Shown piece by piece: positions 16,806 through 25,373 of a DNA stretch of 64,000 nucleotides. The DNA is from an uncultured Jannaschia sp. (GTDB lineage: Bacteria; Pseudomonadota; Alphaproteobacteria; Rhodobacterales; Rhodobacteraceae). The stretch spans positions 2,223,001 to 2,287,000 of the forward strand of contig NZ_CANNEZ010000001.1 in assembly GCF_947503795.1 (NCBI RefSeq), written 5' to 3'. The translations under genes were made by a program, and so were the position numbers. Under the pieces are notes generated by a model. The model did not search any database, was not told where the DNA came from, and saw only the letters and a program-made list of their open reading frames with translations. The stretch's first letter is position 1. The number at the start of each line of letters is the position of its first letter.

Positions 16806-17112
16806 CGTCATCGAGGAAGTCCTCGTCGCGGCGGTCGATCTCGATCCCCTCGCGCCCCAGATACTCGTCCTCGGCGGCCTCCATCTCCTGCTTGAGGATC
16901 TCGCCGCTCTCGTTGTCGTAGATGACCTCGAGCTTCATGTCGCCGTCGACGGCTTCAACCTTCGTCTGGGTCGGACCGTTCTTGATCTCGATATACTCGA
17001 ACCCCTGCCCTTCGAGGTCGGCGATGATCTGCTCGTTGAAGGTCTGGGCCGAGGCGGGCAGGCCAAACATCAGACCGATGATACCGGCCAGCGAGGTGGG
17101 TTTGATGAACAT
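16684..17112 (-). CDS. Secreted PepSY-like protein with poly-aspartate tail
   Basis: The start at 17112 (MFIKPTSLAGIIGLMFGLPASAQ) gives a signal peptide; a longer frame to 17214 lacks one. Residues about 24-85 (FNEQIIADLEGQGFEYIEIKN, KVEAVDGDMKLEVIYDNESGEILKQEME) form a PepSY-like unit clearly related to that of the protein at 16172-16609. From about residue 100 the protein is almost pure aspartate to its end, roughly 45 residues with only a Phe, a Glu and a Ser. It is the first of the four-gene minus-strand set, 120 bases downstream of trpB. Function unknown. Confidence 0.75.
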   Translation of the reverse strand: MFIKPTSLAGIIGLMFGLPASAQTFNEQIIADLEGQGFEYIEIKNGPTQTKVEAVDGDMKLEVIYDNESGEILKQEMEAAEDEYLGREGIEIDRRDEDFLDDDDFDDDDDDDDDEDDDDDDDDDDDDDDDDDDDDDDDSDDD

Positions 17113-17232
17113 GTCGCGCTCCTGCGTCTGGTTGCAATGGAGCGAGGGTCGGCCGGCGATCCCGATCTGGCCATTCGACGGCGGTTTAGGCCCGCAATGC
17201 AGGACCTTGGTCACATGCGCATAACCCGTGGA

Positions 17233-18465
17233 TTAGAGGACGTCGCCCATGTCCCAGCCCAGGGCGCGGGCCACGGTGAAGATATCCTTGTCGCCCCGGC
17301 CGCACATGTTCATGCAGATCAGGTGATCGGCCGGCAGGTCGGGGGCGATCTTCATGACGTGGGCCAGCGCGTGGCTGGGCTCGAGCGCGGGGATGATCCC
17401 TTCCATCTCGCAGCAGAGCTGGAACGCCTCCAGCGCCTCGACATCGGTGATCGAGACGTATTCCGCCCGGCCGATGTCGTGCAGCCATGAATGCTCGGGG
17501 CCGATGCCCGGATAGTCGAGGCCCGCGCTGATCGAGTGACCCTCGAGGATCTGACCGTCGTCGTCCTGCAGCAGATAGGTCCGGTTGCCGTGGAGCACGC
17601 CAGGCCGCCCGCCGGTCAGGGACGCGCAATGCTCCATCCGGTCGTTGACGCCCTTGCCGCCGGCCTCGACCCCGATGATCGCGACCTCCTTGTCGTCGAG
17701 GAACGGGAAGAACAGGCCCATCGCGTTCGACCCGCCGCCGATGGCCGCGATGATCGTGTCGGGCAGACGGCCCTCGGCGGCCATCATCTGCTCGCGGGCT
17801 TCCTTGCCGATGATCGCCTGGAAGTCGCGGACCATGGCCGGATAGGGGTGCGGACCGGCGACGGTACCGATGCAGTAGAACGTATCGCCCACGTTGGTCA
17901 CCCAGTCGCGCAGCGCGTCGTTCATCGCGTCCTTGAGCGTGCCGCGACCGGAGGTGACGGGAATGACCTCGGCGCCCAGCAGCTTCATGCGGAAGACATT
18001 GGGGCTTTGGCGCTCGACGTCGTGGGCCCCCATGTAGACGACGCATTTCAGACCGAACTTGGCGCAGACCGTCGCGGTGGCCACGCCATGCTGGCCCGCG
18101 CCCGTTTCGGCGATGATGCGGGTCTTGCCCATGCGCCGGGCGAGGATGATCTGGCCCAGCACGTTGTTGATCTTGTGCGCGCCGGTGTGATTCAGCTCGT
18201 CGCGCTTGAGGTAAATCTTCGCGCCGCCCAACCGCTCGGTCAGACGCTCGGCGAAGTAGAGCGGAGAGGGACGGCCGACATAGTGGGTCCAGAGATCCTG
18301 CATCTCGGCCCAGAAACTGTCGTCGGTCTTGGCGAATTCGTATTGCCGCTCGAGCTCGAGGATCAGCGGCATCAGCGTCTCGGAGACGAACCGTCCGCCG
18401 AAATCGCCGAACCGTCCGTTCTCGTCGGGACCGGTCATGAAGCTGTTGAGACGATCGTCGGGCAT
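17233..18465 (-). CDS. trpB: Tryptophan synthase beta subunit
   Basis: This PLP enzyme joins indole and serine to give tryptophan. The 410 residues from the ATG at 18465 ([20 protein letters not shown]) contain the PLP lysine in [15 protein letters not shown], the catalytic Glu in [13 protein letters not shown], the phosphate-binding GGGSNAMG and the GRDKDIFTV-like [10 protein letters not shown] end. A gggggagcgacc ribosome site precedes this start, which is why the Met 9 codons upstream is not preferred. trpA is not adjacent, and trpF lies 3 kb away beyond rpsA on the other strand. An imperfect inverted repeat at 18551-18595 lies just upstream. Confidence 0.96.
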   Translation of the reverse strand: MPDDRLNSFMTGPDENGRFGDFGGRFVSETLMPLILELERQYEFAKTDDSFWAEMQDLWTHYVGRPSPLYFAERLTERLGGAKIYLKRDELNHTGAHKINNVLGQIILARRMGKTRIIAETGAGQHGVATATVCAKFGLKCVVYMGAHDVERQSPNVFRMKLLGAEVIPVTSGRGTLKDAMNDALRDWVTNVGDTFYCIGTVAGPHPYPAMVRDFQAIIGKEAREQMMAAEGRLPDTIIAAIGGGSNAMGLFFPFLDDKEVAIIGVEAGGKGVNDRMEHCASLTGGRPGVLHGNRTYLLQDDDGQILEGHSISAGLDYPGIGPEHSWLHDIGRAEYVSITDVEALEAFQLCCEMEGIIPALEPSHALAHVMKIAPDLPADHLICMNMCGRGDKDIFTVARALGWDMGDVL

Positions 18466-18911
18466 GGTCGCTCCCCCATCTGCGCGACGCACCGTCTAGC
18501 GAGGGCACGGGCGCGCGGCAACGGGCGAAGCGTCGCGCCGGGTTCCCTAGCGTCACCCGACATGCCGAGTGCACATAGGTAGATGTCGGGCGACGTAATG
18601 TGACGATCCTCCTCTTCGGCGCGGTTATGGCGCCGGCCGGCCGCTTCGCCCTGATCGCCTCTCCCGGCCTCGTCCTCACGGTCCCCGCCCCGGCCCGGAC
18701 CATCGCCGCCATGTTGCGCGCCCCCTTGCGGATCGGGCGCATTTCCCCTAACCCACGCGCGTCATCCGACAGCGCGATCCAAGGCGCGGCTTCCGGCCGC
18801 ATCCCACGCGCTTTCATCCGACCAACCCGTTTCGCCGAAGGCGGACATCAACCTAGACCGGCGGAGACAACCGCGCGGCCAGCAACAACCAGATAGGACA
18901 CCATCAGCCAC
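18466..18911. other. Divergent control region between trpB and rpsA
   Basis: These 446 bases hold no credible gene. The notable structure is the inverted repeat at 18551-18595. The rest should hold the rpsA promoter and leader. Ribosomal protein S1 leaders often carry autoregulatory structure, but I could not delimit one by eye. Confidence 0.6.
18551..18595. promoter_or_regulatory. Inverted repeat between trpB and rpsA
   Basis: The arms cgtcacccgacat (18551-18563) and atgtcgggcgacg (18583-18595) pair in 12 of 13 positions around a 19-base spacer. Arm spacing suits a dimeric DNA-binding protein as well as a hairpin. It lies 86 bases upstream of the trpB start and 317 upstream of rpsA, so trpB is the likelier target. 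The binding protein is unknown. Confidence 0.5.
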
Positions 18912-20591
18912 ATGGCTCAGAACGCATCCATGGAGGAATTCGAGGCCCTCCTTAACGAAAGCCTCGAAATCGACACGCCGACCGAAGGGTCGGTGGTCAA
19001 GGGCAAGGTCATCGCGATCGAAGCGGGCCAGGCCATCATCGACGTCGGCTACAAGATGGAAGGCCGCGTCGACCTCAAGGAATTCGCCCAGCCCGGCGAA
19101 GCCCCCGAAATCGAAGTCGGCGACGAGGTGGAAGTCTACCTCCGCAATGTCGAGAATTCGCGCGGCGAAGCCGTCATCTCCCACGAGATGGCCCGCCGCG
19201 AAGCCGCCTGGGACCGCCTCGAAGCGGCCTACGGCAAGGAAGAGCGCGTCGAGGGCGCGATCTTCGGTCGCGTCAAGGGCGGCTTCACGGTCGATCTCGG
19301 CGGTGCCGTGGCGTTCCTGCCCGGCTCCCAGGTCGACGTGCGCCCCGTGCGCGACGCCGGCCCCCTGATGGGCCTCAAGCAGCCGTTCCAGATCCTCAAG
19401 ATGGATCGCCGTCGCGGCAACATCGTGGTCTCGCGCCGCGCCATCCTCGAGGAAAGCCGCGCCGAGCAGCGCGCCGAGGTCATCGGCAACCTGGCCGAGG
19501 GTCAGACTGTCGAGGGCGTGGTCAAGAACATCACCGAATACGGTGCGTTCGTTGATCTCGGCGGCGTCGACGGCCTGCTGCATGTCACCGACATGGCCTG
19601 GCGCCGGGTCAACGACCCGCGCGAGATCCTGTCGATCGGCGAGACGGTCAAGGTGCAGGTCATCAAGATCAACAAGGAAACCCATCGCATCAGCCTCGGC
19701 ATGAAGCAGCTGCAGGACGATCCGTGGGATACCGTGATCGCGAAGTACCCGCTCGATTCGACCCATACGGGCCGCGTCACGAACATCACCGACTACGGTG
19801 CGTTCGTGGAGCTGGAGCCGGGCGTCGAGGGACTCGTGCACGTCTCCGAGATGTCCTGGACCAAGAAGAACGTCCATCCGGGCAAGATCGTGTCCACCTC
19901 GCAAGAGGTCGAGGTCATGGTTCTCGAGATCGACACCGCCAAGCGCCGCGTGTCGCTCGGCCTCAAGCAGACGATGCGCAACCCGTGGGAGGTCTTTGCC
20001 GAGACCCATCCCGAGGGCACGGCCGTCGAGGGCGAGGTCAAGAACATCACCGAGTTCGGCCTGTTCATCGGCCTGCCCGGCGATATCGACGGCATGGTCC
20101 ACCTCAGCGACCTGACCTGGGAAGGTCGCGGCGAGGACGTCATCGGCGACTATCGCAAGGGCGACATCGTCCAGGCGGTCGTGTCCGAGGTCGATACCGA
20201 CAAGGAGCGTATCAGCCTTTCGATCAAGGCGGCCGGGGGCGACCCCTATGCCGAGGCGATCGGCGGCGTGAAGCGCGGCTCGATCATCACCGTCGAGGTG
20301 ACCAAGATCGAGGATGGCGGCATCGAGGTGGAATACGAGGGCATGAAGTCCTTCATCCGCCGCTCGGATCTGGCCCGCGATCGTGCCGATCAGCGTCCCG
20401 AGCGCTTCGGCGTCGGCGACAAGATCGACGTCCGCGTGACCAACGTGAACTCGAAGGAGCGTCGTCTGGGTCTCTCGATCAAGGCGCGCGAGATCGCCGA
20501 AGAGAAGGAAGCCGTTGAGCAGTTCGGGTCGTCCGACTCGGGCGCGTCGCTCGGCGACATCCTCGGCGCGGCGCTCAAGTCCGACGACTGA
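18912..20591 (+). CDS. rpsA: 30S ribosomal protein S1
   Basis: S1 brings mRNA to the 30S subunit. The 559-residue product contains six S1/OB-fold repeats; the repeated blocks VKNITEYGAFVDLGGVDGLLHVTDM, VTNITDYGAFVELEPGVEGLVHVSE and VKNITEFGLFIGLPG are obvious. The N-terminus, MAQNASMEEFEALLNESL, matches alphaproteobacterial S1. Codon use is strongly biased (AAG, GGC, CTC, ATC), as expected for high expression. A strong terminator follows at 20622, and ihfB lies downstream, keeping the common rpsA-ihfB order. Confidence 0.98.
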   Translation: MAQNASMEEFEALLNESLEIDTPTEGSVVKGKVIAIEAGQAIIDVGYKMEGRVDLKEFAQPGEAPEIEVGDEVEVYLRNVENSRGEAVISHEMARREAAWDRLEAAYGKEERVEGAIFGRVKGGFTVDLGGAVAFLPGSQVDVRPVRDAGPLMGLKQPFQILKMDRRRGNIVVSRRAILEESRAEQRAEVIGNLAEGQTVEGVVKNITEYGAFVDLGGVDGLLHVTDMAWRRVNDPREILSIGETVKVQVIKINKETHRISLGMKQLQDDPWDTVIAKYPLDSTHTGRVTNITDYGAFVELEPGVEGLVHVSEMSWTKKNVHPGKIVSTSQEVEVMVLEIDTAKRRVSLGLKQTMRNPWEVFAETHPEGTAVEGEVKNITEFGLFIGLPGDIDGMVHLSDLTWEGRGEDVIGDYRKGDIVQAVVSEVDTDKERISLSIKAAGGDPYAEAIGGVKRGSIITVEVTKIEDGGIEVEYEGMKSFIRRSDLARDRADQRPERFGVGDKIDVRVTNVNSKERRLGLSIKAREIAEEKEAVEQFGSSDSGASLGDILGAALKSDD

Positions 20592-20621
20592 TCGCGGGCG
20601 CAGCTTGCGTCATATCACTTC

Positions 20622-20652
20622 GAAGGGGCCCCTCGCGGGCCCCTTCTTCGTT
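20622..20652 (+). terminator. Terminator after rpsA
   Basis: A perfect 10-bp stem (gaaggggccc at 20622-20631 with gggccccttc at 20637-20646) and a 5-base loop are followed by ttcgttt. It lies 30 bases behind the rpsA stop and would separate rpsA from ihfB transcription, at least partly. Confidence 0.88.
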
Positions 20653-20894
20653 TCGCCCGAACCTTGGGTTACGGCGTTTTCGCCCGAACGCCATGCGGCA
20701 TGGCCGCATAACGGCGTGTCGAAAGACGTATCCCAAATGGGCCCGACCCATACCATATGTTGATCGTTCCGTGAAAACATGGTTATTTCACACGGAGTTC
20801 GCGCCTGCCCCCTTTCGGTATCCCGCGACTTTTGCGATACACAGCGACGTAGCCGCCTGAACGTGGGACAGGCGGGCGGTGGGGGAACACCAGT
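20653..20894 (+). promoter_or_regulatory. Upstream region of ihfB with clustered inverted repeats
   Basis: No gene is visible. There is a 6-bp hairpin (20673-20692, ggcgtt/aacgcc) immediately followed by a 7-bp palindrome with 3-base spacer (20693-20709, atgcggc/gccgcat). Around 20773-20795 an A/T-richer stretch has gtgaaa and tttcac arms. Because a terminator precedes it, this region should contain an ihfB promoter. I could not identify -35/-10 boxes with confidence. Confidence 0.45.
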
Positions 20895-21179
20895 ATGATA
20901 CGCTCCGAATTGATCCAGAAGGTCTCCGACGAGAATCCGCATCTCTACCAGCGCGATGTCGAGAAGATCGTCTCGACCATCTTCGACGAGATCACGTCCG
21001 CGCTGGCCGATGGGGACCGGGTTGAACTGCGCGGCTTCGGCGCCTTTTCCGTCAAGGAACGCGATGCGCGCATCGGGCGGAACCCGCGCACCGGTGAATC
21101 CGTCAATGTCGATCGCAAGCATGTGCCGTTCTTCAAGGCGGGCAAGCTGTTGCGCGACCGGCTGAACAACCGCGCCTGA
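20895..21179 (+). CDS. ihfB: Integration host factor beta subunit
   Basis: The beta half of the IHF DNA-bending heterodimer, used in replication, recombination and transcription. The 94 residues match the HU/IHF fold: [17 protein letters not shown], then [28 protein letters not shown] with the minor-groove-inserting R-N-P arm tip. It is followed by lapA after 46 bases. Strong A/T patches and inverted repeats in the 240 bases upstream may mediate control. Confidence 0.96.
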   Translation: MIRSELIQKVSDENPHLYQRDVEKIVSTIFDEITSALADGDRVELRGFGAFSVKERDARIGRNPRTGESVNVDRKHVPFFKAGKLLRDRLNNRA

Positions 21180-21225
21180 TCGCCTTCATCTGGACAGCAC
21201 CGCGCGGCAGGGCTAGGTCCGGAGC

Positions 21226-21570
21226 ATGAGCTTTCTGCGCTATCTCTTCCTCGGGCTCCTCGCCTTCCTGCTCCTCGTGCTGGCGCTGGCCAATCGCGGT
21301 GCGGTGACGCTGCGCCTGCTGCCCGAGGGCCTGAGCGACTATGTCGGCGCCGGGGCCGGGATCACGCTGCCGCTCTTCGTCGTCATCTTCGCGGCCATCG
21401 CGGTCGGCCTGCTGATCGGGTTCGTCTGGGAATGGCTGCGCGAGCACAAGCACCGCGCCGAGGCCCGGTCCGAGCGTGCGCAGAAGGAACGGCTCGAGCG
21501 CGAGCTGGCCAAGACCCGTGCGACCACGGAGCAGGACGAGGTTCTCGCCCTGCTCGACACCCCCCGCTGA
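21226..21570 (+). CDS. lapA: LapA-domain (DUF1049) inner-membrane protein
   Basis: The 114-residue protein has two membrane segments (about residues 3-22 and 45-66: [19 protein letters not shown] and [19 protein letters not shown]), the N-R-x-x-V-x-L motif between them, and a basic coiled tail ([23 protein letters not shown]). This is the LapA/DUF1049 layout. In E. coli the related YciS/LapA acts with LapB in controlling lipopolysaccharide synthesis; no lapB is adjacent here. It sits between ihfB and trpF on one strand, probably in one transcript. Confidence 0.88.
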   Translation: MSFLRYLFLGLLAFLLLVLALANRGAVTLRLLPEGLSDYVGAGAGITLPLFVVIFAAIAVGLLIGFVWEWLREHKHRAEARSERAQKERLERELAKTRATTEQDEVLALLDTPR

Positions 21571-21580
21571 GACCGAATCC

Positions 21581-22240
21581 ATGCTGCGCGTGACACGTCG
21601 CACCGGCGGCGTGCGCGCCAAGATCTGCGGCCTGCGGACGACGGCCGACGTGACCGCGACCGCGGACGCCGGTGCGGCCTATATGGGCCTCGTGTTCTTC
21701 CCCAAGTCCCCGCGCAACGTCGATCCCGCCACGGCGCGCGACCTGGCACTTGCCGCGCCACCCGGACTCGCCAAGGTCGCGCTGGTGGTCGATCCCGAGG
21801 ACGCTCTGCTGGACGCGCTGGAGGCAGTCCCGCTCGACATGATCCAGCTTCATGGACGCGAGACGCCCGAACGGGTCGCGGCGATCCGAACCCGGACCGG
21901 CCTGCCGGTGATGAAAGCCGTGGGCGTGCGCGATGCGGGCGACCTCGCGGCACTCGACACCTACGCGCATGTCGCCGACCAGCTCCTCGTCGACGCCAAG
22001 CCGCCCGAGGGCGCGGTGCTCCCCGGCGGCAACGGCATCGGCTTTGACCGGAACCTGATCGCGGGGCGGAACTGGACCCTGCCCTGGATGCTGGCCGGGG
22101 GCCTGACGCCCGAAAACGTGGCCGAAGCGGTGCGCCTGACGGGCGCGCGACAGGTCGACGTGTCGTCGGGGGTCGAATCGGCGCCGGGCGTCAAGGACGC
22201 GGCGAAGATCGCAGCCTTCTGCGCGGCCCTAGCGGATTAA
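21581..22240 (+). CDS. trpF: Phosphoribosylanthranilate isomerase
   Basis: Third step of tryptophan synthesis, an Amadori rearrangement of PRA to CdRP. The 219-residue TIM barrel has the catalytic Cys strand AKICGL near the N-terminus, the catalytic Asp in LLVDAKP, GFVFF-like [13 protein letters not shown] and the phosphate-binding [10 protein letters not shown]. Its ATG at 21581 is 10 bases behind the lapA stop, and the first 12 residues precede the family core, so a slightly later start is possible. Its 3' end overlaps the convergent dienelactone hydrolase gene by 12 bases. Confidence 0.95.
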   Translation: MLRVTRRTGGVRAKICGLRTTADVTATADAGAAYMGLVFFPKSPRNVDPATARDLALAAPPGLAKVALVVDPEDALLDALEAVPLDMIQLHGRETPERVAAIRTRTGLPVMKAVGVRDAGDLAALDTYAHVADQLLVDAKPPEGAVLPGGNGIGFDRNLIAGRNWTLPWMLAGGLTPENVAEAVRLTGARQVDVSSGVESAPGVKDAAKIAAFCAALAD

Positions 22241-22912
22241 GGTGCGGGCGAAGAACGCGTCCACCGCCGCCTGTGTCCGCTCGGCCGAGGCCGCGACATA
22301 GCCCATCTCCGCATTGCCCTCGCCCTGGTCGGGATTGGTGAAGGCGTGGCCGGTCTGCCCGAAGCAGAGCGCGTGCCAGTCGGGCGAATGCGACTCCAGC
22401 TCCTCGGCCATGGCACCGAAATCGGCGGGCGTCGCCAGCGGATCGTTCCAACCGTGGCACAGGAGCACCGGCGGCATCGTCCGGGTCTCGGTCGGCGGCC
22501 GGTCGTAGATGCCGTGGAGCGAGACGGCCGCATCCAGATGCCCTGACCGCGAGAGGTCGAGCACGGCCTTCGCCCCGAAGCAGAAGCCCACGGCGCCGAC
22601 CGGGCGGCCTTCGGAGATCAGGTCCAGCGCCGCCTCGGTCCGGCGGAGAAGCGCGGGCCGGTCGGTATTGAGGCGCTGCATCGCCTGCGACGCCTCGTTC
22701 ATGTCGGCGGCCGTCCAGCCGTCGCCGTAGTAATCGACGCCCAGCACGTCGTAACCCATGGCAGCGAAGCGATCCGCCTGCGCCATCTCGAAGTCGCGCA
22801 GCCCCGCGAAGGCGGGCATCACCAGAAGGGCCGCGCCATTGGGCGAGTCGGGCCGCGCGCGGTAGCCGCGCATCGTGGCGCCATCGGCAGCGTAGTCGAT
22901 CCGGTCACCCAT
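22229..22912 (-). CDS. Dienelactone hydrolase family protein
   Basis: A 227-residue alpha/beta hydrolase. The nucleophile is Cys in GFCFGAK (DLH type, not Ser), the acid is Asp in [10 protein letters not shown] and the base is His in [10 protein letters not shown]; all three are in place. Family members open cyclic dienelactones in chloroaromatic breakdown, but most bacterial copies have unknown ester or lactone substrates. It overlaps the DUF2130 gene by 8 bases upstream, suggesting coupled translation, and converges with trpF. Confidence 0.9.
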   Translation of the reverse strand: MGDRIDYAADGATMRGYRARPDSPNGAALLVMPAFAGLRDFEMAQADRFAAMGYDVLGVDYYGDGWTAADMNEASQAMQRLNTDRPALLRRTEAALDLISEGRPVGAVGFCFGAKAVLDLSRSGHLDAAVSLHGIYDRPPTETRTMPPVLLCHGWNDPLATPADFGAMAEELESHSPDWHALCFGQTGHAFTNPDQGEGNAEMGYVAASAERTQAAVDAFFARTLIR

Positions 22913-24095
22913 CCTCGTGATCCTCCAGCAAATCAGGCTCCAGCCCCTCGATCGCGGCGACCGCGCTGCCCGCGATCCCCTTCACGTCGCCATACATGCC
23001 CAGCATCGCGGCCATCGCCTTCTCGAGCTGCTTCTCGCGGGCGGCCCATTGACCGGTCATGTGTTTCTTCTCGCGCAGGAGCGCCTGCTGCATCGCCTCG
23101 AACGGCTCGACCACGGCCTCCATCCGGCCCCGGAACTGCGGGCCGGTCAGGTAGTCGTAGAGCATCTCGGTCTTGGTCGCCTGCCCCTCGCGTGCGCCGC
23201 GGGCCTCGGCCACGCGGGTCATCCCGTCGCGCAGCACGTGGGCCAGCGGCACGGCATAGCGCGGCGCGGCGATCCAGACCCCGTCGACATGGGCGAAGGT
23301 GTCGATCCCGTCGGGCCGCATCTCGGAGACGAGGACACAGAGATCGGCCCCCGCGCTGCGCATGTCGTCGCGCAGCTTGGGAAGCCAGTCCTTCGACCAG
23401 GCGGCCGTGCGCTTTGATTCCCACAGGATCGTCCCGGCCCCGCCGACGCGCAGGATGCAATCGGCACCGCGGATTCCCTTGGGAACCGGCTCGACCGCAT
23501 CGGTGGGGAACGCGCGCGCGAGCTGGTCTTCCAGCACCAGTTCCGCCGCTTCGCCCTGTCGCTGCTGCGAGCCCTGCTCGACCTTCTTGGTCAGCACGTC
23601 GATCTGGCGCCGGAGCGCGTCCATCTGGGTGTCCTTCTCGGCGATCTTCAGGGTCGCCGCCTCCTGCGCCTCTCGGAGCCGGTCCTCGGCCATCGCCTTG
23701 GCCTGCGCATCCAGCTTTGCGCGTGCGGCCTGCGTGGCGGCGGCCACCTGCTTCTGGATGGTGAGGTCCATCTCGCGCGCACGCTCGTCCAGCTCGGTCT
23801 CGCGGGCCAGCGCGCGGGCCTGCGCCTTCTGCGCCTCCGCCAACTTCTCGCCCTGCGCGGCCGCCCGTTCGGTGGCGGCCTTGGCCTCGGCGCGGGCAGC
23901 GTCGAGCGCTTCGGCCTGCGCGGCCTGCGCGGCCTCGCGCGCGGCAACCTCGATCTCCGCCTTCTGGGCCTCGAGCGCGGCGGCCTGCCGGTCGGCGGCG
24001 TCGCGTCTTGTCTGCGCCAGAAGCGGCCCGGCCAGCGATTCGGTCAACTTGATGGTGCCGCCGCAATCGGGGCAGGAAATCTCGGGGTCGGTCAT
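22905..24095 (-). CDS. DUF2130 protein: zinc ribbon, coiled coil, PD-(D/E)XK-like domain
   Basis: Three regions are visible in 396 residues. First is a short zinc-ribbon-like start (CPDCGGTI). Residues about 25-175 are Ala/Glu/Arg/Lys coiled coil. The C-terminal DUF2130 region has LVLEDQLARAFP, then GADCILRVGGAGTILWESKRTAAW. The D...E-x-K spacing in this block fits a PD-(D/E)XK nuclease active site, a known prediction for this family. Biological role is unknown. It is cotranscribed with the dienelactone hydrolase gene (8-base overlap), with no restriction or defence partners nearby. Confidence 0.85.
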   Translation of the reverse strand: MTDPEISCPDCGGTIKLTESLAGPLLAQTRRDAADRQAAALEAQKAEIEVAAREAAQAAQAEALDAARAEAKAATERAAAQGEKLAEAQKAQARALARETELDERAREMDLTIQKQVAAATQAARAKLDAQAKAMAEDRLREAQEAATLKIAEKDTQMDALRRQIDVLTKKVEQGSQQRQGEAAELVLEDQLARAFPTDAVEPVPKGIRGADCILRVGGAGTILWESKRTAAWSKDWLPKLRDDMRSAGADLCVLVSEMRPDGIDTFAHVDGVWIAAPRYAVPLAHVLRDGMTRVAEARGAREGQATKTEMLYDYLTGPQFRGRMEAVVEPFEAMQQALLREKKHMTGQWAAREKQLEKAMAAMLGMYGDVKGIAGSAVAAIEGLEPDLLEDHEDG

Positions 24096-24134
24096 GGCGT
24101 CACGCTGCCTGTTGGCGGCGGCGCCTTCAAGCGG

Positions 24135-24638
24135 TCAGATGTCCTGACCCTTCTCCTGCAGCCGGTCCAGAAGCTGACGCTGCTCGCCCCGGCTGTCGCC
24201 GCGCCCGAATTGCAGGGCGCCCGAGGTAAAGAGCGTGCCGTAGGTCAGCGCGGCGTTCACCGTCTGGCCGATCCCGTCGATCAGCTGGCGGCGGTCCAGC
24301 GCGCGGAACGGGTGGATGAAGATCGCCCAGACACGGCCCTCGGCCACGGCATAGCGCGCGTCGAGCGCGCTGTCGAAATTCGCCTGCATCATGCGGCGGA
24401 GATCGGCCTCGGTCAGGCCCGCGGCGGATCGGATCGGCACCATGGCCCGCATCCGGTCGGCGCGCGGGTCGGTGACGATAAGGACGGGCACGTCCTCGAT
24501 GGTGAAGCGGAACGCGCCGCCCGCCGCCTCGATCTCCGGGTCGAGGGCGGTCAGGATCTCGGTCATCCGGTCGAGCGTCATGTCGTGGGCCGCTGCGGGC
24601 AACGGCAGGAGGATCAGAAGGAGGAGCGCGCGGATCAT
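24135..24638 (-). CDS. Secreted protein of unknown function, YbjN/secretion-chaperone-like fold
   Basis: The 167-residue product begins with a signal peptide (MIRALLLLILLPLPAAAHD). The mature part has an alpha-beta pattern (RMTEILTALDPEIEAAGG, then FRFTIEDVPVLIVTD, MRAMVPIRSAAGLTEADLRRMMQANFDSALDARYAV and VWAIFIHPFRALDRRQLID). This order of strands, NFD/YAV segment and FIHP-L strand resembles the fold of type III chaperone-like and YbjN-like domains. That is a pattern match only. It is the gene downstream of cmk on the minus strand, 59 bases away. Confidence 0.6.
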   Translation of the reverse strand: MIRALLLLILLPLPAAAHDMTLDRMTEILTALDPEIEAAGGAFRFTIEDVPVLIVTDPRADRMRAMVPIRSAAGLTEADLRRMMQANFDSALDARYAVAEGRVWAIFIHPFRALDRRQLIDGIGQTVNAALTYGTLFTSGALQFGRGDSRGEQRQLLDRLQEKGQDI

Positions 24639-24697
24639 AGCCCGATCCTAGGCGCCGCGACCCGCGACGCGAAATGAACCTTCGGTGATCGCGGCAC

Positions 24698-25309
24698 TCA
24701 GCCCGGCAGCCGGTCGCGGACGAGCGCGGTCGCGGCGGCCAGCGCGGCCTCGACGCTCATCTCGGACGTATCGAGATACAGCGCGTCCGGGGCGGCGGCG
24801 AGCGGCGCCTCGACCCGGCCCATGTCGCGGGCATCGCGGGCGAGCACGTCCTCCAGCACGCCCTGCCGCGTCACCGCCGGGTCCTTGACCACCAGCTCCA
24901 GGTAGCGACGTTCGGCACGGACCTCGGGTGCGGCGGTGACGTAGAGCTTCACCTCGGCCTCGGGGACGACGACGGTTCCGATATCCCGCCCGTCGAGCAC
25001 GGCGCCGCCTTCGCGTCGCGCCATGCGCCGCTGGAAGTCCAGCAGGGCCGCGCGTACCTCGGCGATCACGGCGCAGCGGCTGGCGGCGGCGGCGATCTCG
25101 GCGGTGCGCAGCGCGGGGCTCTCGAGGTCGTCCGGCCTGAGCGCACGGGCGGCTGCGGTCGCATCGTCGCCCGCCATCACGCGCGCGCCCACCGCACGGT
25201 AGAGCAGCCCCGTGTCGAGATGCGAAAACCCGAACTCGGCCGCCAGCGCCCGCCCGATCGTGCCCTTCCCCGACGCCGCCGGCCCGTCGATGGCCACCGT
25301 GAAGATCAC
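24698..25309 (-). CDS. cmk: Cytidylate kinase
   Basis: This phosphorylates CMP and dCMP with ATP. The 203-residue enzyme has the P-loop [11 protein letters not shown] at the N-terminus, [10 protein letters not shown], the [10 protein letters not shown] block and the lid-region Arg residues ([20 protein letters not shown]). It lies 64 bases downstream of aroA on the minus strand. In many proteobacteria the order is aroA-cmk-rpsA-ihfB on one strand; here aroA-cmk point away from rpsA-ihfB, with about 4 kb of other genes in between. Confidence 0.96.
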   Translation of the reverse strand: MIFTVAIDGPAASGKGTIGRALAAEFGFSHLDTGLLYRAVGARVMAGDDATAAARALRPDDLESPALRTAEIAAAASRCAVIAEVRAALLDFQRRMARREGGAVLDGRDIGTVVVPEAEVKLYVTAAPEVRAERRYLELVVKDPAVTRQGVLEDVLARDARDMGRVEAPLAAAPDALYLDTSEMSVEAALAAATALVRDRLPG

Positions 25310-25373
25310 GACGGCACCCGCGTGGTCAGGACCTCATCGGCCCGCGCGGACTGCGGCAGGTCGCCCGTCCCGG

